Below, one piece after another: positions 54,601-62,155 of a DNA stretch of 64,000 bases (position 1 is its first letter; each line of letters opens with the position of its first letter). The stretch lies in the NCBI RefSeq assembly GCF_005144745.1, contig NZ_SWKK01000001.1, positions 62,001 to 126,000 of the forward strand. The letters run 5' to 3'. A program made the position numbers and the translations under genes. Source of the stretch: Flavobacterium sp. ASW18X. GTDB lineage: Bacteria > Bacteroidota > Bacteroidia > Flavobacteriales > Flavobacteriaceae. The notes below the pieces were generated by a model that did no database searches, was not told the DNA's origin, and worked only from the letters and a program-made list of their open reading frames with translations.

Positions 54601-54905
54601 ACGCCACCAGTGGCAGGTACAATATAGACGTCATGGTTGCCATCATACTCCGCATTAAAGGCAATCATGCTCCCGTCCGGTGAAAAAACCGGATTGGATT
54701 CTATGCCTTCATCAACAGTTAATCTTCTAGGATTGCTGCCGTCCTTATCTGCCACCCATAAGTCTTGGGCATAAATAAACGCTATTTGCGTATCGCTAAT
54801 AGCTGGTTGATGCATTAATTTAGTTTCTTGGGCAATGCCTTGATTTAAAAACAGCAATTGTAAGGGCAGCAAAAGAAAAGCTGCTTTAAGTCTGGTGTAG
54901 TTCAT
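51687..54905 (-). CDS. Tricorn-like S41 family peptidase with beta-propellers
   Basis: A 1072-residue secreted protein (signal peptide ending GIAQ). The N-terminal ~600 residues contain WD40-like/TolB-type repeats: 'SNPVFSPDGSMIAFNAEYDG', 'KFPAWSPDGKTIAYLSDASG' and 'LHWSPNSKMVSYV'. Then come a tricorn C1-like helical domain ('EEWNNIFNEAWRVNRDYFYD'), a PDZ domain ('VNQGDYILAVNGKNVLG') and the S41 core. The catalytic Ser lies in 'DEMAGSGGDYLPWMF', with His in 'SELAVGHHRFD' and Glu in 'VENEGVAPD'. It probably degrades peptides in the periplasm. It is divergent from an S9 peptidase gene. Confidence 0.94.
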   Translation of the reverse strand: MNYTRLKAAFLLLPLQLLFLNQGIAQETKLMHQPAISDTQIAFIYAQDLWVADKDGSNPRRLTVDEGIESNPVFSPDGSMIAFNAEYDGNHDVYIVPATGGVPKRLTYHPYRDLVRDFTPDGKQVLFASRRNTHTNRYFKLYTVPVEGGATTALDVPNAFWATYSKDGQQLAYNPYFDAFHQWKHYRGGRISKIWIYDIDSHKITEIPKPNGGSNDVQPQWYGDKVFFRSDRDGEFNLFGYDTKSKQITKLTDYTDFPAIDPKMHKGQIIYEHAGTLHIYDTNTGKDTKLSITITTDLLELRERYVSGQNYVRSGSISPSGARVVLDFRGEVVTLPAEKGDIKNMTQTPGVHEKFPAWSPDGKTIAYLSDASGEYALHVQTVATGTIKKIKLDGTGFYGNLHWSPNSKMVSYVDNGRNLYVTNIATTKTTKIDQDELFIPGDLRELFSDWSYDSNWIAYTKIIGTNFEKAFLYSLAENKSYELTDGLANVTEPKFDPSGKYMYVLASTDAGPVVNWFDQSNQDKVSTNTIYLLTLQKDVVSPLKKENDVELGENKAAEAKKPETLKIDWDGLQNRMLALPIETGSYRNLALANEGELFYVSADIFNGERQLFKFTFDERKAEAQFPLDYFEVASGGKKMFYNSGGSWFVSNLGKKSEHSPLPLNNITVKINPQEEWNNIFNEAWRVNRDYFYDPGMHGADWNAMKAKYKPFLVHLSCKDDLYRVMRWMFSELAVGHHRFDREGDALNEVKNISGGLLGADYQVKNNRYQITKIYGGLNWTPDLKSPLTEPGIHVNQGDYILAVNGKNVLGTDNLYRFFENTANTLVDLKVSTSPDGSNARTYQVTPLATEWAIRNRDWVEGNMKKVHEATNGKVAYVYVPNTAKAGFEYFKRYFYPQANKEAIIIDERYNGGGQLADYYIDILKRPVQAHWNFRYGKDLKSPSASIQGPKVMLIDEMAGSGGDYLPWMFRKFELGTLVGKRTWGGLVGVLGYPEFIDGGVVTAPNVAFYSDKGFRVENEGVAPDVDVEQLPELVIKGHDPQLEKAIEIVLKELKEKPIKKTITPTYPIRVKQ

Positions 54906-55027
54906 TTTTTTAAGTGATGATTATGATAGCTACAAGATACGGGTTTACAATAAGTTTTTAGAATGGGTTATTGAAGTATTAAATTTTGGAATTTGCGGCG
55001 AGAAGGAAAGCAAGGTATGCCCTGTGT

Positions 55028-55059
55028 TTTGACTATATCAACAGTTTCATTTACCTTTA
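55028..55059 (+). promoter_or_regulatory. Likely promoter of the S9 peptidase gene
   Basis: TTTG (55028-55031), a 20-base spacer, TACCTTTA (55052-55059), one mismatch to TAnnTTTG. ATG 55081 is 21 bases downstream. Confidence 0.5.
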
Positions 55060-55080
55060 AAACCAACTAACAGACCAACA

Positions 55081-57108
55081 ATGAAGAAACTTCTTTTAAT
55101 TTCGTTTTGTTTTTTATTGAGCACGTACGGATCAGCCCAAAAATCAAAATTTGATTACTTAGACATTTTTCAATTACAATACGCAACCAATCCTAAAATT
55201 TCTCCAAATGGCGATTGGATTGTTTACAGGAAAATGGGTTTTGACATTATGAAGGACCGCTCTTTTGGTAACCTATGGCTTTTAAAATCTGATGGTAGCG
55301 AGCATCAAAAATTAACGGTTCATGAAGGGTCTGAGTATGCTGCAAGTTGGTCTCCCAATGGAGATAGAATTGTCTATGGCAGTGCTACGGACGAAGGTTC
55401 TGAAATCTTTATGTATTGGGTAAAAACCGGGAAAACGGCCAGAATTTCGCAATTGCCGCATAGCCCAAGTAGCATAACGTGGTCTCCAGACGGTACCCAG
55501 TTGGCATTTTCTATGAACGTACCAGAAAAAGCTCCGGTCCTAGCAAAAATGCCCGAAAAACCTAAGGGGGCAAAATGGGCAAATATGCCCAGGATTACAG
55601 ATAGGGTGTATCATGAGGCAGATGGTAGGGGTTATATAGCGCCTGGTTTTAATCAGTTATTTGTTATGCCGGCAAATGGAGGTGCCGTAAGGCAAATAAC
55701 CTCTGGTAATTGGCATCACCGGGGTAGTATATCTTGGAGTAAAGACGGCTCTAAAATTTATTTTTCTGCCAACCGGGTGCCAGATTGGGAATATCGTTTT
55801 AGAAATAGTGAGATTTATTCGGTTGAGGTAAAAACCGGTATTATCACAGAATTAACCCAGCAAGATGGCCCAGACAGTAACCCGGTGGTTTCTCCGGATG
55901 GGAGTACCATTGCCTATTTAAGTTATGAAGATAAGTATGAAGCCTATCAAATTAGACAAATTCACTTGATGGATGCAGACGGTGGTAATAAGCGCAAATT
56001 GGCATATAATTTAGATAGAAACATTTCGGGTATAGTTTGGTCTGCAGACAGTAAGGGTTTGTATTTTAATTATGATGATAAAGGAAACGGTAAAATAGGT
56101 TATGTTTCCTTAAACGGTAAGGTTTCAAAAATTGCCGATAATAGAGGGGGTACTACTTTGGGTAGGCCTTATGGCAGTGGTACTTTTACAGTGTCTGATA
56201 GCGGACAAATAGTTTATACTTACAGTACCCCAAAGGCTCCTGCTGAGTTAATGCTGATAACAGCCAAAGGAAAAGCCACAAAAATTACACAGCTAAATGC
56301 AGCTTTTTTAGATTTTAAAACGTTAGGCGAAGTAGAAGAATTGTGGTATACCTCTAGTGTAGATGGTAGAGATATACAAGGATGGGTAGTGTATCCGCCA
56401 GATTACGATGCGAATAAAAAGTATCCGTTTATGGTGGAGAATCACGGGGGTCCTATTTTGAATTATGGAGACCGATTTTCCATAGAAATGCAATTGTATG
56501 CTAGTGCAGGTTATGTAGTTTTTTATCCAAATCCTAGAGGGAGTACAAGTTATGGGGAAGAGTTTGGGAATCTCTTGTACAATAATTATCCCGGAGAGGA
56601 TTATAATGACGTTATGGATGGGGTAGATTATTGTATTGCAAAAGGGATAGCCCAAGAAGAGCAACTCTTTGTTACCGGTGGTTCCGCTGGTGGTATTATG
56701 TCCGCCTGGATGATAGGTAAAAACAACCGGTTTGAGGCCGCGGTAGTTGCAAAACCGGTAATGAATTGGATTAGTAAAACATTAGTGGCCGATAATTATT
56801 TTGGGTATGCAAATTCTAGATATCCGGGACAACCATGGGAAAATTTTGAAAACTATTGGAAGTTTTCTCCGCTTTCCTTGGTGGGTAACATTGAAACCCC
56901 TACTATGGTAATGGTGGGCATGAACGATTTACGTACGCCGCCTTCTGAAGCAAAACAGTTGTACCACGCCTTAAAGCTGCGTAAAAAAGAAACTGTATTG
57001 GTAGAAATACCTGGAGCTAGTCATGGTATTGCAAGTAAACCTAGTAATCTAATCACTAAAATTGCACATACTATTGCTTGGTTTGACAAATACAAAAAGG
57101 AAGAATAA
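55081..57108 (+). CDS. S9 family peptidase (prolyl oligopeptidase/DPP type)
   Basis: A 675-residue secreted protein (signal peptide ending YGSAQ). A TolB-like propeller fills residues ~30-400 ('ASWSPNGDRIVYG', 'ITWSPDGTQLAFS', 'NPVVSPDGSTIAYLSYED'). The alpha/beta hydrolase domain ends the chain, with S535 in 'TGGSAGGIMSAW', D616 in 'MNDLRTPPSEAK' and H648 in 'GASHGIASK', a complete triad. It likely removes di- or oligopeptides from peptides in the periplasm and may work with the divergent S41 protease. The next gene follows after four bases. Confidence 0.95.
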   Translation: MKKLLLISFCFLLSTYGSAQKSKFDYLDIFQLQYATNPKISPNGDWIVYRKMGFDIMKDRSFGNLWLLKSDGSEHQKLTVHEGSEYAASWSPNGDRIVYGSATDEGSEIFMYWVKTGKTARISQLPHSPSSITWSPDGTQLAFSMNVPEKAPVLAKMPEKPKGAKWANMPRITDRVYHEADGRGYIAPGFNQLFVMPANGGAVRQITSGNWHHRGSISWSKDGSKIYFSANRVPDWEYRFRNSEIYSVEVKTGIITELTQQDGPDSNPVVSPDGSTIAYLSYEDKYEAYQIRQIHLMDADGGNKRKLAYNLDRNISGIVWSADSKGLYFNYDDKGNGKIGYVSLNGKVSKIADNRGGTTLGRPYGSGTFTVSDSGQIVYTYSTPKAPAELMLITAKGKATKITQLNAAFLDFKTLGEVEELWYTSSVDGRDIQGWVVYPPDYDANKKYPFMVENHGGPILNYGDRFSIEMQLYASAGYVVFYPNPRGSTSYGEEFGNLLYNNYPGEDYNDVMDGVDYCIAKGIAQEEQLFVTGGSAGGIMSAWMIGKNNRFEAAVVAKPVMNWISKTLVADNYFGYANSRYPGQPWENFENYWKFSPLSLVGNIETPTMVMVGMNDLRTPPSEAKQLYHALKLRKKETVLVEIPGASHGIASKPSNLITKIAHTIAWFDKYKKEE

Positions 57109-57112
57109 GAAT

Positions 57113-57544
57113 ATGAAGAATAAGGGAAACTGGTTTTGGAATGTAGTTATTATTAGCGTTGTTGCTGCGTGTATTTTTGCGTTTGCATTGCACTACCAAA
57201 ACTATCCCAAGATAGAAGAGGGTACATTTACGGTCTATTCTGGCATATACAGCAAAAGAATTCCCCTAAAAGAGGTTTATGCCATAGAAAGGGTAAACAA
57301 AATCCCAAAAATGGAGCGTAAGAGTGGATTTTCTTGGTTGGCAAAAGAAAAAGGAATTTTTAAAGACTCATTGGTAATGGCAGATACCTATGTATTTGTG
57401 GACGACTTACATCAAGATAAGTTACGTATACAATATCAAGATTCTTTGAGTTTATATTTTAACGTAGAGGATAGCGTGCAGACCAATGCATATTATCATA
57501 AAATACTATCGTTTTTAAAAGAACATCCAAAAGAACCAAAATAA
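57113..57544 (+). CDS. Small membrane-anchored protein with PH-like domain
   Basis: 143 residues. One N-terminal membrane helix (WNVVIISVVAACIFAFAL) is followed by a ~110-residue strand-rich part: 'GTFTVYSGIYSKRIPLKEVYAIERV' and 'SLSLYFNVEDSVQTNAYYHKILSFLKEH', which resembles bacterial PH domains of short membrane proteins. A longer frame begins at 57062 inside the peptidase gene, but ATG 57113, four bases after that gene's stop, starts MKNKGNWFWN and is preferred. The function is unknown; it is co-transcribed with the S9 peptidase. Confidence 0.72.
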   Translation: MKNKGNWFWNVVIISVVAACIFAFALHYQNYPKIEEGTFTVYSGIYSKRIPLKEVYAIERVNKIPKMERKSGFSWLAKEKGIFKDSLVMADTYVFVDDLHQDKLRIQYQDSLSLYFNVEDSVQTNAYYHKILSFLKEHPKEPK

Positions 57545-57595
57545 CGTATACTTTTTACAGTATTTTGTAGTTAACTATGTAAATCTTAAGTAGCT

Positions 57596-58012
57596 ATGCG
57601 GTGTATTTTCGTATTGGTATTTACTCTAACAATAATTTTTTGTGGTTACGCACAAGAGAATCAATTATCTGTGAAAGTAATAGGCATACCTGAAACAAAA
57701 GGTAATGTTAGTGTTGCGGTTTACAATACTGAGGATAGTTTTTTAAAGTTTGAAGGTGTTTTTAAGAGTGATAGCATTTTAGCAAAAGCAGGCGAAACTA
57801 CCTTGCATTTTAAAGACCTACCTATTGGGGAATATGCTTTAGCCGTTTTTTACGATGCTAATGGAAATGGAAAGCTAGACACTAACTGGCTGGGCATACC
57901 TAAAGAGAAAGTAGGCTTTTCTAAAGCCAGAATGCGAACCTTTGGTCCACCAACGTATAAGGATTGTTCTTTTTCCCATAATGGAATAACAAAAATTGAG
58001 ATTTCTCTATAA
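57596..58012 (+). CDS. DUF2141 domain secreted protein
   Basis: A 138-residue protein with a signal peptide (MRCIFVLVFTLTIIFCGYAQ). The mature domain has the DUF2141 pattern: 'GNVSVAVYNTEDSFLKF', 'FKDLPIGEYALAVFYDANGNGKLDTNWLGIPKEKVGFS' (in sections) and a late 'IEISL'. The DxNxNGxLD loop resembles a calcium site. The fold is probably an immunoglobulin-like beta-sandwich. The function is unknown in the family. It lies 51 bases after the PH-like gene, possibly in the same transcript. Confidence 0.87.
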   Translation: MRCIFVLVFTLTIIFCGYAQENQLSVKVIGIPETKGNVSVAVYNTEDSFLKFEGVFKSDSILAKAGETTLHFKDLPIGEYALAVFYDANGNGKLDTNWLGIPKEKVGFSKARMRTFGPPTYKDCSFSHNGITKIEISL

Positions 58013-58126
58013 GTTCTCTTAAAACTGTATTTATAAAACGTTAAAAATCAATTATTTGCTAATAATGTGATACCTATTTGCGTTTCTTTAGTGGAGCACT
58101 GCCACTAACGATTAAAATAGAATATC

Positions 58127-58636
58127 ATGAAAAGATTTTTATTGGCACTGTTTTTAATTTCTACTTTCACCATCGCTTTTGCGCAAGATTCCGTAAAGAT
58201 AGACGGTCGCTTACAGCCTTTACTTAATCAATTTTTTAGACATTGTGAAGCGTACGGTATACCATATCACACTAAATTATTTCAGCTAAAATCTATAGAT
58301 ATTAGTAATACTTTGCCATTAGAAGAAGGTAGCGTGGTCATGGGTATGGTAAAGCGTAATGATGACCATGTTATAGAGCACATTTTAGTTAACTGGATTG
58401 CAAGCATAGATCCAGAGATTTTAAAAATTGTGGCATTTCATGAGTTTGCTCATCATTTTTTAGATTATAAACATACCTGTGTTAGTTGTGATGAAATAAT
58501 GGCGGTAAATAATGCAAGTTATTTTAATGTGGCCAAAGATTGGGATAATCAGGTACATCAACTATTTGTTACCTCACCTGTCTATTTAGACATGCAAGCA
58601 AAAATAAGCGCAGTTAATATGGTGCCTTCGCCTTAA
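58127..58636 (+). CDS. Small secreted putative HExxH metalloprotein
   Basis: A 169-residue protein with a signal peptide (MKRFLLALFLISTFTIAFAQ). The mature part contains 'VAFHEFAHHFLDYKH', an HExxH motif (HEFAH) like that of zinc peptidases, followed within 20 residues by CVSC-DE. A third ligand is not certain; the Glu in 'CDEIM' or the Asp after the second His are candidates. I do not recognise a family. Its 3' end shares TTAA with the stop of the opposing small Feo gene. Peptidase activity is inferred from the motif only. Confidence 0.72.
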   Translation: MKRFLLALFLISTFTIAFAQDSVKIDGRLQPLLNQFFRHCEAYGIPYHTKLFQLKSIDISNTLPLEEGSVVMGMVKRNDDHVIEHILVNWIASIDPEILKIVAFHEFAHHFLDYKHTCVSCDEIMAVNNASYFNVAKDWDNQVHQLFVTSPVYLDMQAKISAVNMVPSP

Positions 58637-58776
58637 GAACAACCACAATTAGAGCTTCCACAGCCAGACTTTTTCTTCTTTTTAGAGACTAATACAGGAA
58701 TAGGTTTAACCAACTTATGAAATAAGTAAACTAGAGCCGTAGTTAGAACAATATATACAAGGATTTGCTGAATCAT
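58633..58776 (-). CDS. FeoB-associated Cys-rich membrane protein
   Basis: A 47-residue protein. One membrane helix (QQILVYIVLTTALVYLF) is followed by a basic stretch (SKKKKKSG) and a Cys-rich end CGSSNCGCS. This is the known small partner encoded directly after feoB in many Bacteroidota, often called the FeoB-associated Cys-rich protein. It starts six bases after the feoB stop. The cysteines may bind iron or act in redox sensing (inference). It fills the place of FeoC, which is absent. Confidence 0.85.
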   Translation of the reverse strand: MIQQILVYIVLTTALVYLFHKLVKPIPVLVSKKKKKSGCGSSNCGCS

Positions 58777-58782
58777 TGGATT

Positions 58783-61017
58783 TTACTTTAGTAGTTGATA
58801 TGCGGTAAAAGCGACAACGTAAGCCGTTACACTCATGAAAATTAATTGATATAGAGGCCATTTCCAAGAGTTTGTCTCTCTTTTAACAATTGCCAAGGTG
58901 CTCATGCATTGCATAGCAAAGGCATAGAAAAGCATTAAAGAAATCCCTGTGGGCAAATCAAATAACGGTTTACCATTGGGCTTTAATTCTGCCGCCATTC
59001 TGTTCTTAATAGTTTCTTCCTCATCGCTCCCTACGCTATAAATTGTAGCAAGCGTGCCCACAAATACTTCTCTGGCAGCAAAAGAGGTAATCACAGCGAT
59101 GCCAATTTTCCAATCGTATCCTAAAGGTTTAACTATGGGTTCTATTGCCTTACCCATGTAACCTATGTAAGAATTCTCTAATTTGTAGCTAGCAATTTCT
59201 TGTTCTACCACCTTTTGGTATAGTGTTTCGTCCTTTAATCGTAAGGAATCCCGAATACTTTCTATTGGCATAGTGTAGCTGTTCTTTAACACACTATCTT
59301 TTAATGCATGCTTATAGTCTTCAAGGTTTTTTTCTATATAAGCCTTGCTATAAGCATTAAAGCCTTGTTGCTCTATTCTTTGGGTTACGATTGTTTCTGC
59401 ATTATGAAATTCATCACTAAAGCCATTAGAGCCTAAAAACCATAGCACTATGGAAATTGCCAAAATAATTTTACCTGCTCCAAAAACAAAGCTTTTTGTT
59501 TTTTCAACAACCGTGTAAATAACGTTTTTAAACAAAGGCATTCGGTACGCAGGCATTTCTACCATAAAAAGAGAGCGACTTTTAATTTTAAGTATTTTGT
59601 TTAAAATGGTTGCGCTAGCAATGGCCATTCCAAATCCTAATAAATACAGAAGCATTAGGGTTAATGCTTGGTAACTTAATCCTAAAAAACTCTTTTGGGG
59701 AATAACTAGCCAAACTAAAATTAGATAGACGGGTAACCTGGCAGAACAGGTGGTAAACGGAACTACTAGAATGGTAATTAATCGCTCTTTCCAATTTTCT
59801 ATAGTACGTGTTGCCATCACGGCAGGTATGGCACATGCGGTACCAGAAATTAAAGGAACCACGCTTTTACCACTAAGACCAAACGGACGCATTAACTTAT
59901 CCATTAAGAATACCACCCGGCTCATGTAGCCAGATTCCTCTAGTAAAGCTATAAACAAGAATAAAAAAGCAATTTGAGGAATAAAAATGACCACACCACC
60001 AATACCAGCTAAAATACCTTCTGCGAGCAAATCTGTAAGTACACCAGGAGGCAAGGTGTTTTTAACCCATTCTCCCATACTTGCAAACAAACCATCAATA
60101 AAATCCATCGGATAGCTACTCCAATCGAATATAGCTTGAAAAATGGTTAGCAGAATGACAAAAAATATGAGATAGCCAAAAATACGATGAGTTAATATCT
60201 TATCTAGGCTAGCGCGAATTCCTTTGGCGGCTTGCAAATCTATTTTGTAAGTAGCCTTTAGAATACCGTTTATAAATTGATATCTTAATACTGTTTCTTT
60301 ATGCTGTAATCTTTTTAGCTCCGTCTTAGATTTAGTACCAAAAGACGCATGGTCTTGTATGCGCTGTTTTTCTATGGGCATAAAGTTGACATCTTGCGTA
60401 ATGACCAGCCAAAGTTTATATACATCTTCTTGCGGAAACGTCTTTTTTAGTCGCTCAAAATAGCTTGGGTCAATAACAGAAGTATCAATATTTGGTGTAG
60501 CAGAAAGCAATTTGTAATTGGCAATGAGTTCTTTTAATCGCTCTATACCTACTCCTTTACGGGTGCTAACTAATGCAATTTTGGTGTCTAAACGCTCTTC
60601 TAATAAATCTATATCTAAACTGATGCCTTTGCGGTCCATGCGGTCCGCCATATTCACGACAAGGATAGTGGGTATGCGTAAATCTTTTATTTGTGTAAAA
60701 AGTAGAAGATTTCGTTTTAAATTTTCTACATCGCTAACTACAACCGCAACATCTGGATAATCTTTATCATTTTTATTTAATAACAACTCTACAACCACAC
60801 TCTCATCTAGACTGGTCGTGTTTAAACTGTAGGTTCCCGGTAAATCCAAAATATGAGCTTTAACGCCTCTTGGAAGTTTGCAAATACCTTCCTTTTTTTC
60901 TACCGTGATACCTGGATAATTACCAACTTTTTGGTTAAGCCCAGTAAGCTGGTTAAAAACAGAGGTTTTTCCGGTGTTTGGGTTCCCAATCAGGGCTACA
61001 TTAATGCTCTTACTCAT
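58783..61017 (-). CDS. feoB: Ferrous iron transport protein B
   Basis: 744 residues. The N-terminal G domain has G1 GNPNTGKTS, G3 DLPGTYS and G4 NMAD, followed by a helical GDI-like spacer (about 170-260). The membrane domain carries two gate repeats, including 'ISGTACAIPAVMATRTI' and 'CSARLPVYLILVWLV' with the conserved Cys of the pore, and 'GIAVITSFAAREVFVGTLATIYSVG'. It imports Fe(II) under low oxygen or acidic conditions. It starts seven bases after feoA and is followed by the Cys-rich partner. An insertion of ~90 residues (about 530-620, 'NAETIVTQRIEQQGFNAYSK') is usual in Bacteroidota FeoB. Confidence 0.96.
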   Translation of the reverse strand: MSKSINVALIGNPNTGKTSVFNQLTGLNQKVGNYPGITVEKKEGICKLPRGVKAHILDLPGTYSLNTTSLDESVVVELLLNKNDKDYPDVAVVVSDVENLKRNLLLFTQIKDLRIPTILVVNMADRMDRKGISLDIDLLEERLDTKIALVSTRKGVGIERLKELIANYKLLSATPNIDTSVIDPSYFERLKKTFPQEDVYKLWLVITQDVNFMPIEKQRIQDHASFGTKSKTELKRLQHKETVLRYQFINGILKATYKIDLQAAKGIRASLDKILTHRIFGYLIFFVILLTIFQAIFDWSSYPMDFIDGLFASMGEWVKNTLPPGVLTDLLAEGILAGIGGVVIFIPQIAFLFLFIALLEESGYMSRVVFLMDKLMRPFGLSGKSVVPLISGTACAIPAVMATRTIENWKERLITILVVPFTTCSARLPVYLILVWLVIPQKSFLGLSYQALTLMLLYLLGFGMAIASATILNKILKIKSRSLFMVEMPAYRMPLFKNVIYTVVEKTKSFVFGAGKIILAISIVLWFLGSNGFSDEFHNAETIVTQRIEQQGFNAYSKAYIEKNLEDYKHALKDSVLKNSYTMPIESIRDSLRLKDETLYQKVVEQEIASYKLENSYIGYMGKAIEPIVKPLGYDWKIGIAVITSFAAREVFVGTLATIYSVGSDEEETIKNRMAAELKPNGKPLFDLPTGISLMLFYAFAMQCMSTLAIVKRETNSWKWPLYQLIFMSVTAYVVAFTAYQLLK

Positions 61018-61024
61018 GCTAATG

Positions 61025-61258
61025 TTACTCTTCTATAAGCTGCAGCTCTATTTGTGATGCTAAAGATTTTCTAATAGCAATGTGAGAGCCATTAACATTT
61101 ATATACAAGGGGTCATTTAAAGGCGCTGTTTGTATCAATTCTACTTCATTACCAGGTAAGCAGCCTAGCTCTAAGAGTTTTATAGGCAGTAAATTGCTGG
61201 TAAATTCTTTAATAATGCCTTTTTGTCCTTTTTTTAATGTGGCTACTGTAATTAGCAA
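61025..61258 (-). CDS. feoA: Ferrous iron transport protein A
   Basis: A 77-residue cytoplasmic SH3-like protein ('TLKKGQKGIIKEF', 'LLELGCLPGNEVELIQTAPLNDPL', 'GSHIAIRKSLASQIEL') that helps FeoB. The start is TTG 61258; no ATG is available. It is the first gene of the feoA-feoB-Cys-rich unit. Confidence 0.93.
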   Translation of the reverse strand: MLITVATLKKGQKGIIKEFTSNLLPIKLLELGCLPGNEVELIQTAPLNDPLYINVNGSHIAIRKSLASQIELQLIEE

Positions 61259-61287
61259 AGCTTATTTAGATTTATTTTAAGTAAGGA

Positions 61288-61295
61288 CAAAAGTA
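61288..61295 (-). promoter_or_regulatory. -7 element of the feo operon
   Basis: TACTTTTG on the minus strand (61295-61288), exact TAnnTTTG, 29 bases upstream of the feoA start. The bases between promoter and start form a loose dyad (TTATTTA...TAAGTAA, plus strand 61262-61284) that could be a metal-regulator site, but the match is weak. Confidence 0.45.
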
Positions 61296-61323
61296 AGATA
61301 AATTTTCTAGAGCATCTTGGTTA

Positions 61324-62001
61324 TTACTCTTGATTATAACCGTCTTTTAACACTTTCAGGTCTTCTAAAAGTTTTTCTATCTCTTCTGGTTGGGTGCCAT
61401 CGTAAAAGCCTCTAATGCGTTTTTCCTTGTCTACCAAAATAAAATTTTCGGTATGAATCATATCAAAAGGCCCGCCATCGCCATCCGTTTTTACTGCTAA
61501 ATAAGATTTTCTTGCTAGCTGGTAAATCTGTTTTTTATCGCCAGTAACTAAATTCCATTTATGGTCTAATACGCCTTTTTCTCGCGCATATTTTTTCAAT
61601 TGTGCTACCGAATCTATCTGTGGGGTTACTGTATGGGATAATAATAAAACATCATCATCATCTAGAATAGCTTGTTGTACAGTAACCATGTTTTTTGTCA
61701 TGATTGGGCAAATGGTTGGGCAGGTAGTAAAGAAAAAGTCGGCTACATATATTTTGTCTTTGTAATTGTCTTGTGTAATGGTCTCCCCATTTTGATTTGT
61801 CAAAGAAAAATCGGCAATGGTATGGTACTTCTTTACATCGAGCAACGTACTATCTACCAATTCTGGGTTTACCATATTGGGTTGGTAAACAGGTAAGCGA
61901 TTTTCTGGTTTTAAAGCGTTATACATAAAGTACAGTATAAAAACAGAGAGGATTCCTAAAACAACAAAGAAGAATTTAAATTTTGAAAAAAATTGTAACA
62001 T
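61324..62001 (-). CDS. SCO1/SenC-family protein (copper chaperone type)
   Basis: A 225-residue membrane-anchored thioredoxin-fold protein with an N-terminal helix (FFFVVLGILSVFILYFMY). The copper site is complete: CPTIC in 'FFFTTCPTICPIMTKNM' and the distal His in 'FDMIHTENFILVD'. It delivers copper to the CuA centre of cytochrome oxidase, or acts as a thiol reductase. It lies 65 bases upstream of feoA on the same strand, but the feo genes have their own -7 element. ATG 62001 is only four bases after the -7 element of its promoter. Confidence 0.92.
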   Translation of the reverse strand: MLQFFSKFKFFFVVLGILSVFILYFMYNALKPENRLPVYQPNMVNPELVDSTLLDVKKYHTIADFSLTNQNGETITQDNYKDKIYVADFFFTTCPTICPIMTKNMVTVQQAILDDDDVLLLSHTVTPQIDSVAQLKKYAREKGVLDHKWNLVTGDKKQIYQLARKSYLAVKTDGDGGPFDMIHTENFILVDKEKRIRGFYDGTQPEEIEKLLEDLKVLKDGYNQE

Positions 62002-62005
62002 GCTG

Positions 62006-62037
62006 CAAAATTAGGGGGTAAGTCTGGTATAATCAAA
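62006..62037 (-). promoter_or_regulatory. Promoter of the SCO gene
   Basis: On the minus strand TTTG (62037-62034), a 20-base spacer, TAATTTTG (62013-62006), then CAGC and the ATG. The expected transcription start falls on or next to the start codon, so the mRNA should be leaderless. Confidence 0.7.
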
Positions 62038-62122
62038 GCGGTAGAAAGACAATTCCTGCTAATTCTTTCTTAAAAACATTCATCGGAATCTTTGCAATGT
62101 TTTATTACCTGCCGTAAAAATG

Positions 62123-62130
62123 TACTTTTG
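62123..62130 (+). promoter_or_regulatory. -7 element of rseP
   Basis: TACTTTTG, exact TAnnTTTG, ends 25 bases before ATG 62156. No TTG is at the usual upstream distance. Confidence 0.4.
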
Positions 62131-62155
62131 TGGGCTTTAAGACATAAGATAGTAT

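Noticed and set aside
61262-61284. Fur or DtxR box before feoA
   Set aside because: The dyad matches at only 16 of 23 positions and is AT-rich, so it is noted in the feature but not claimed as a site.
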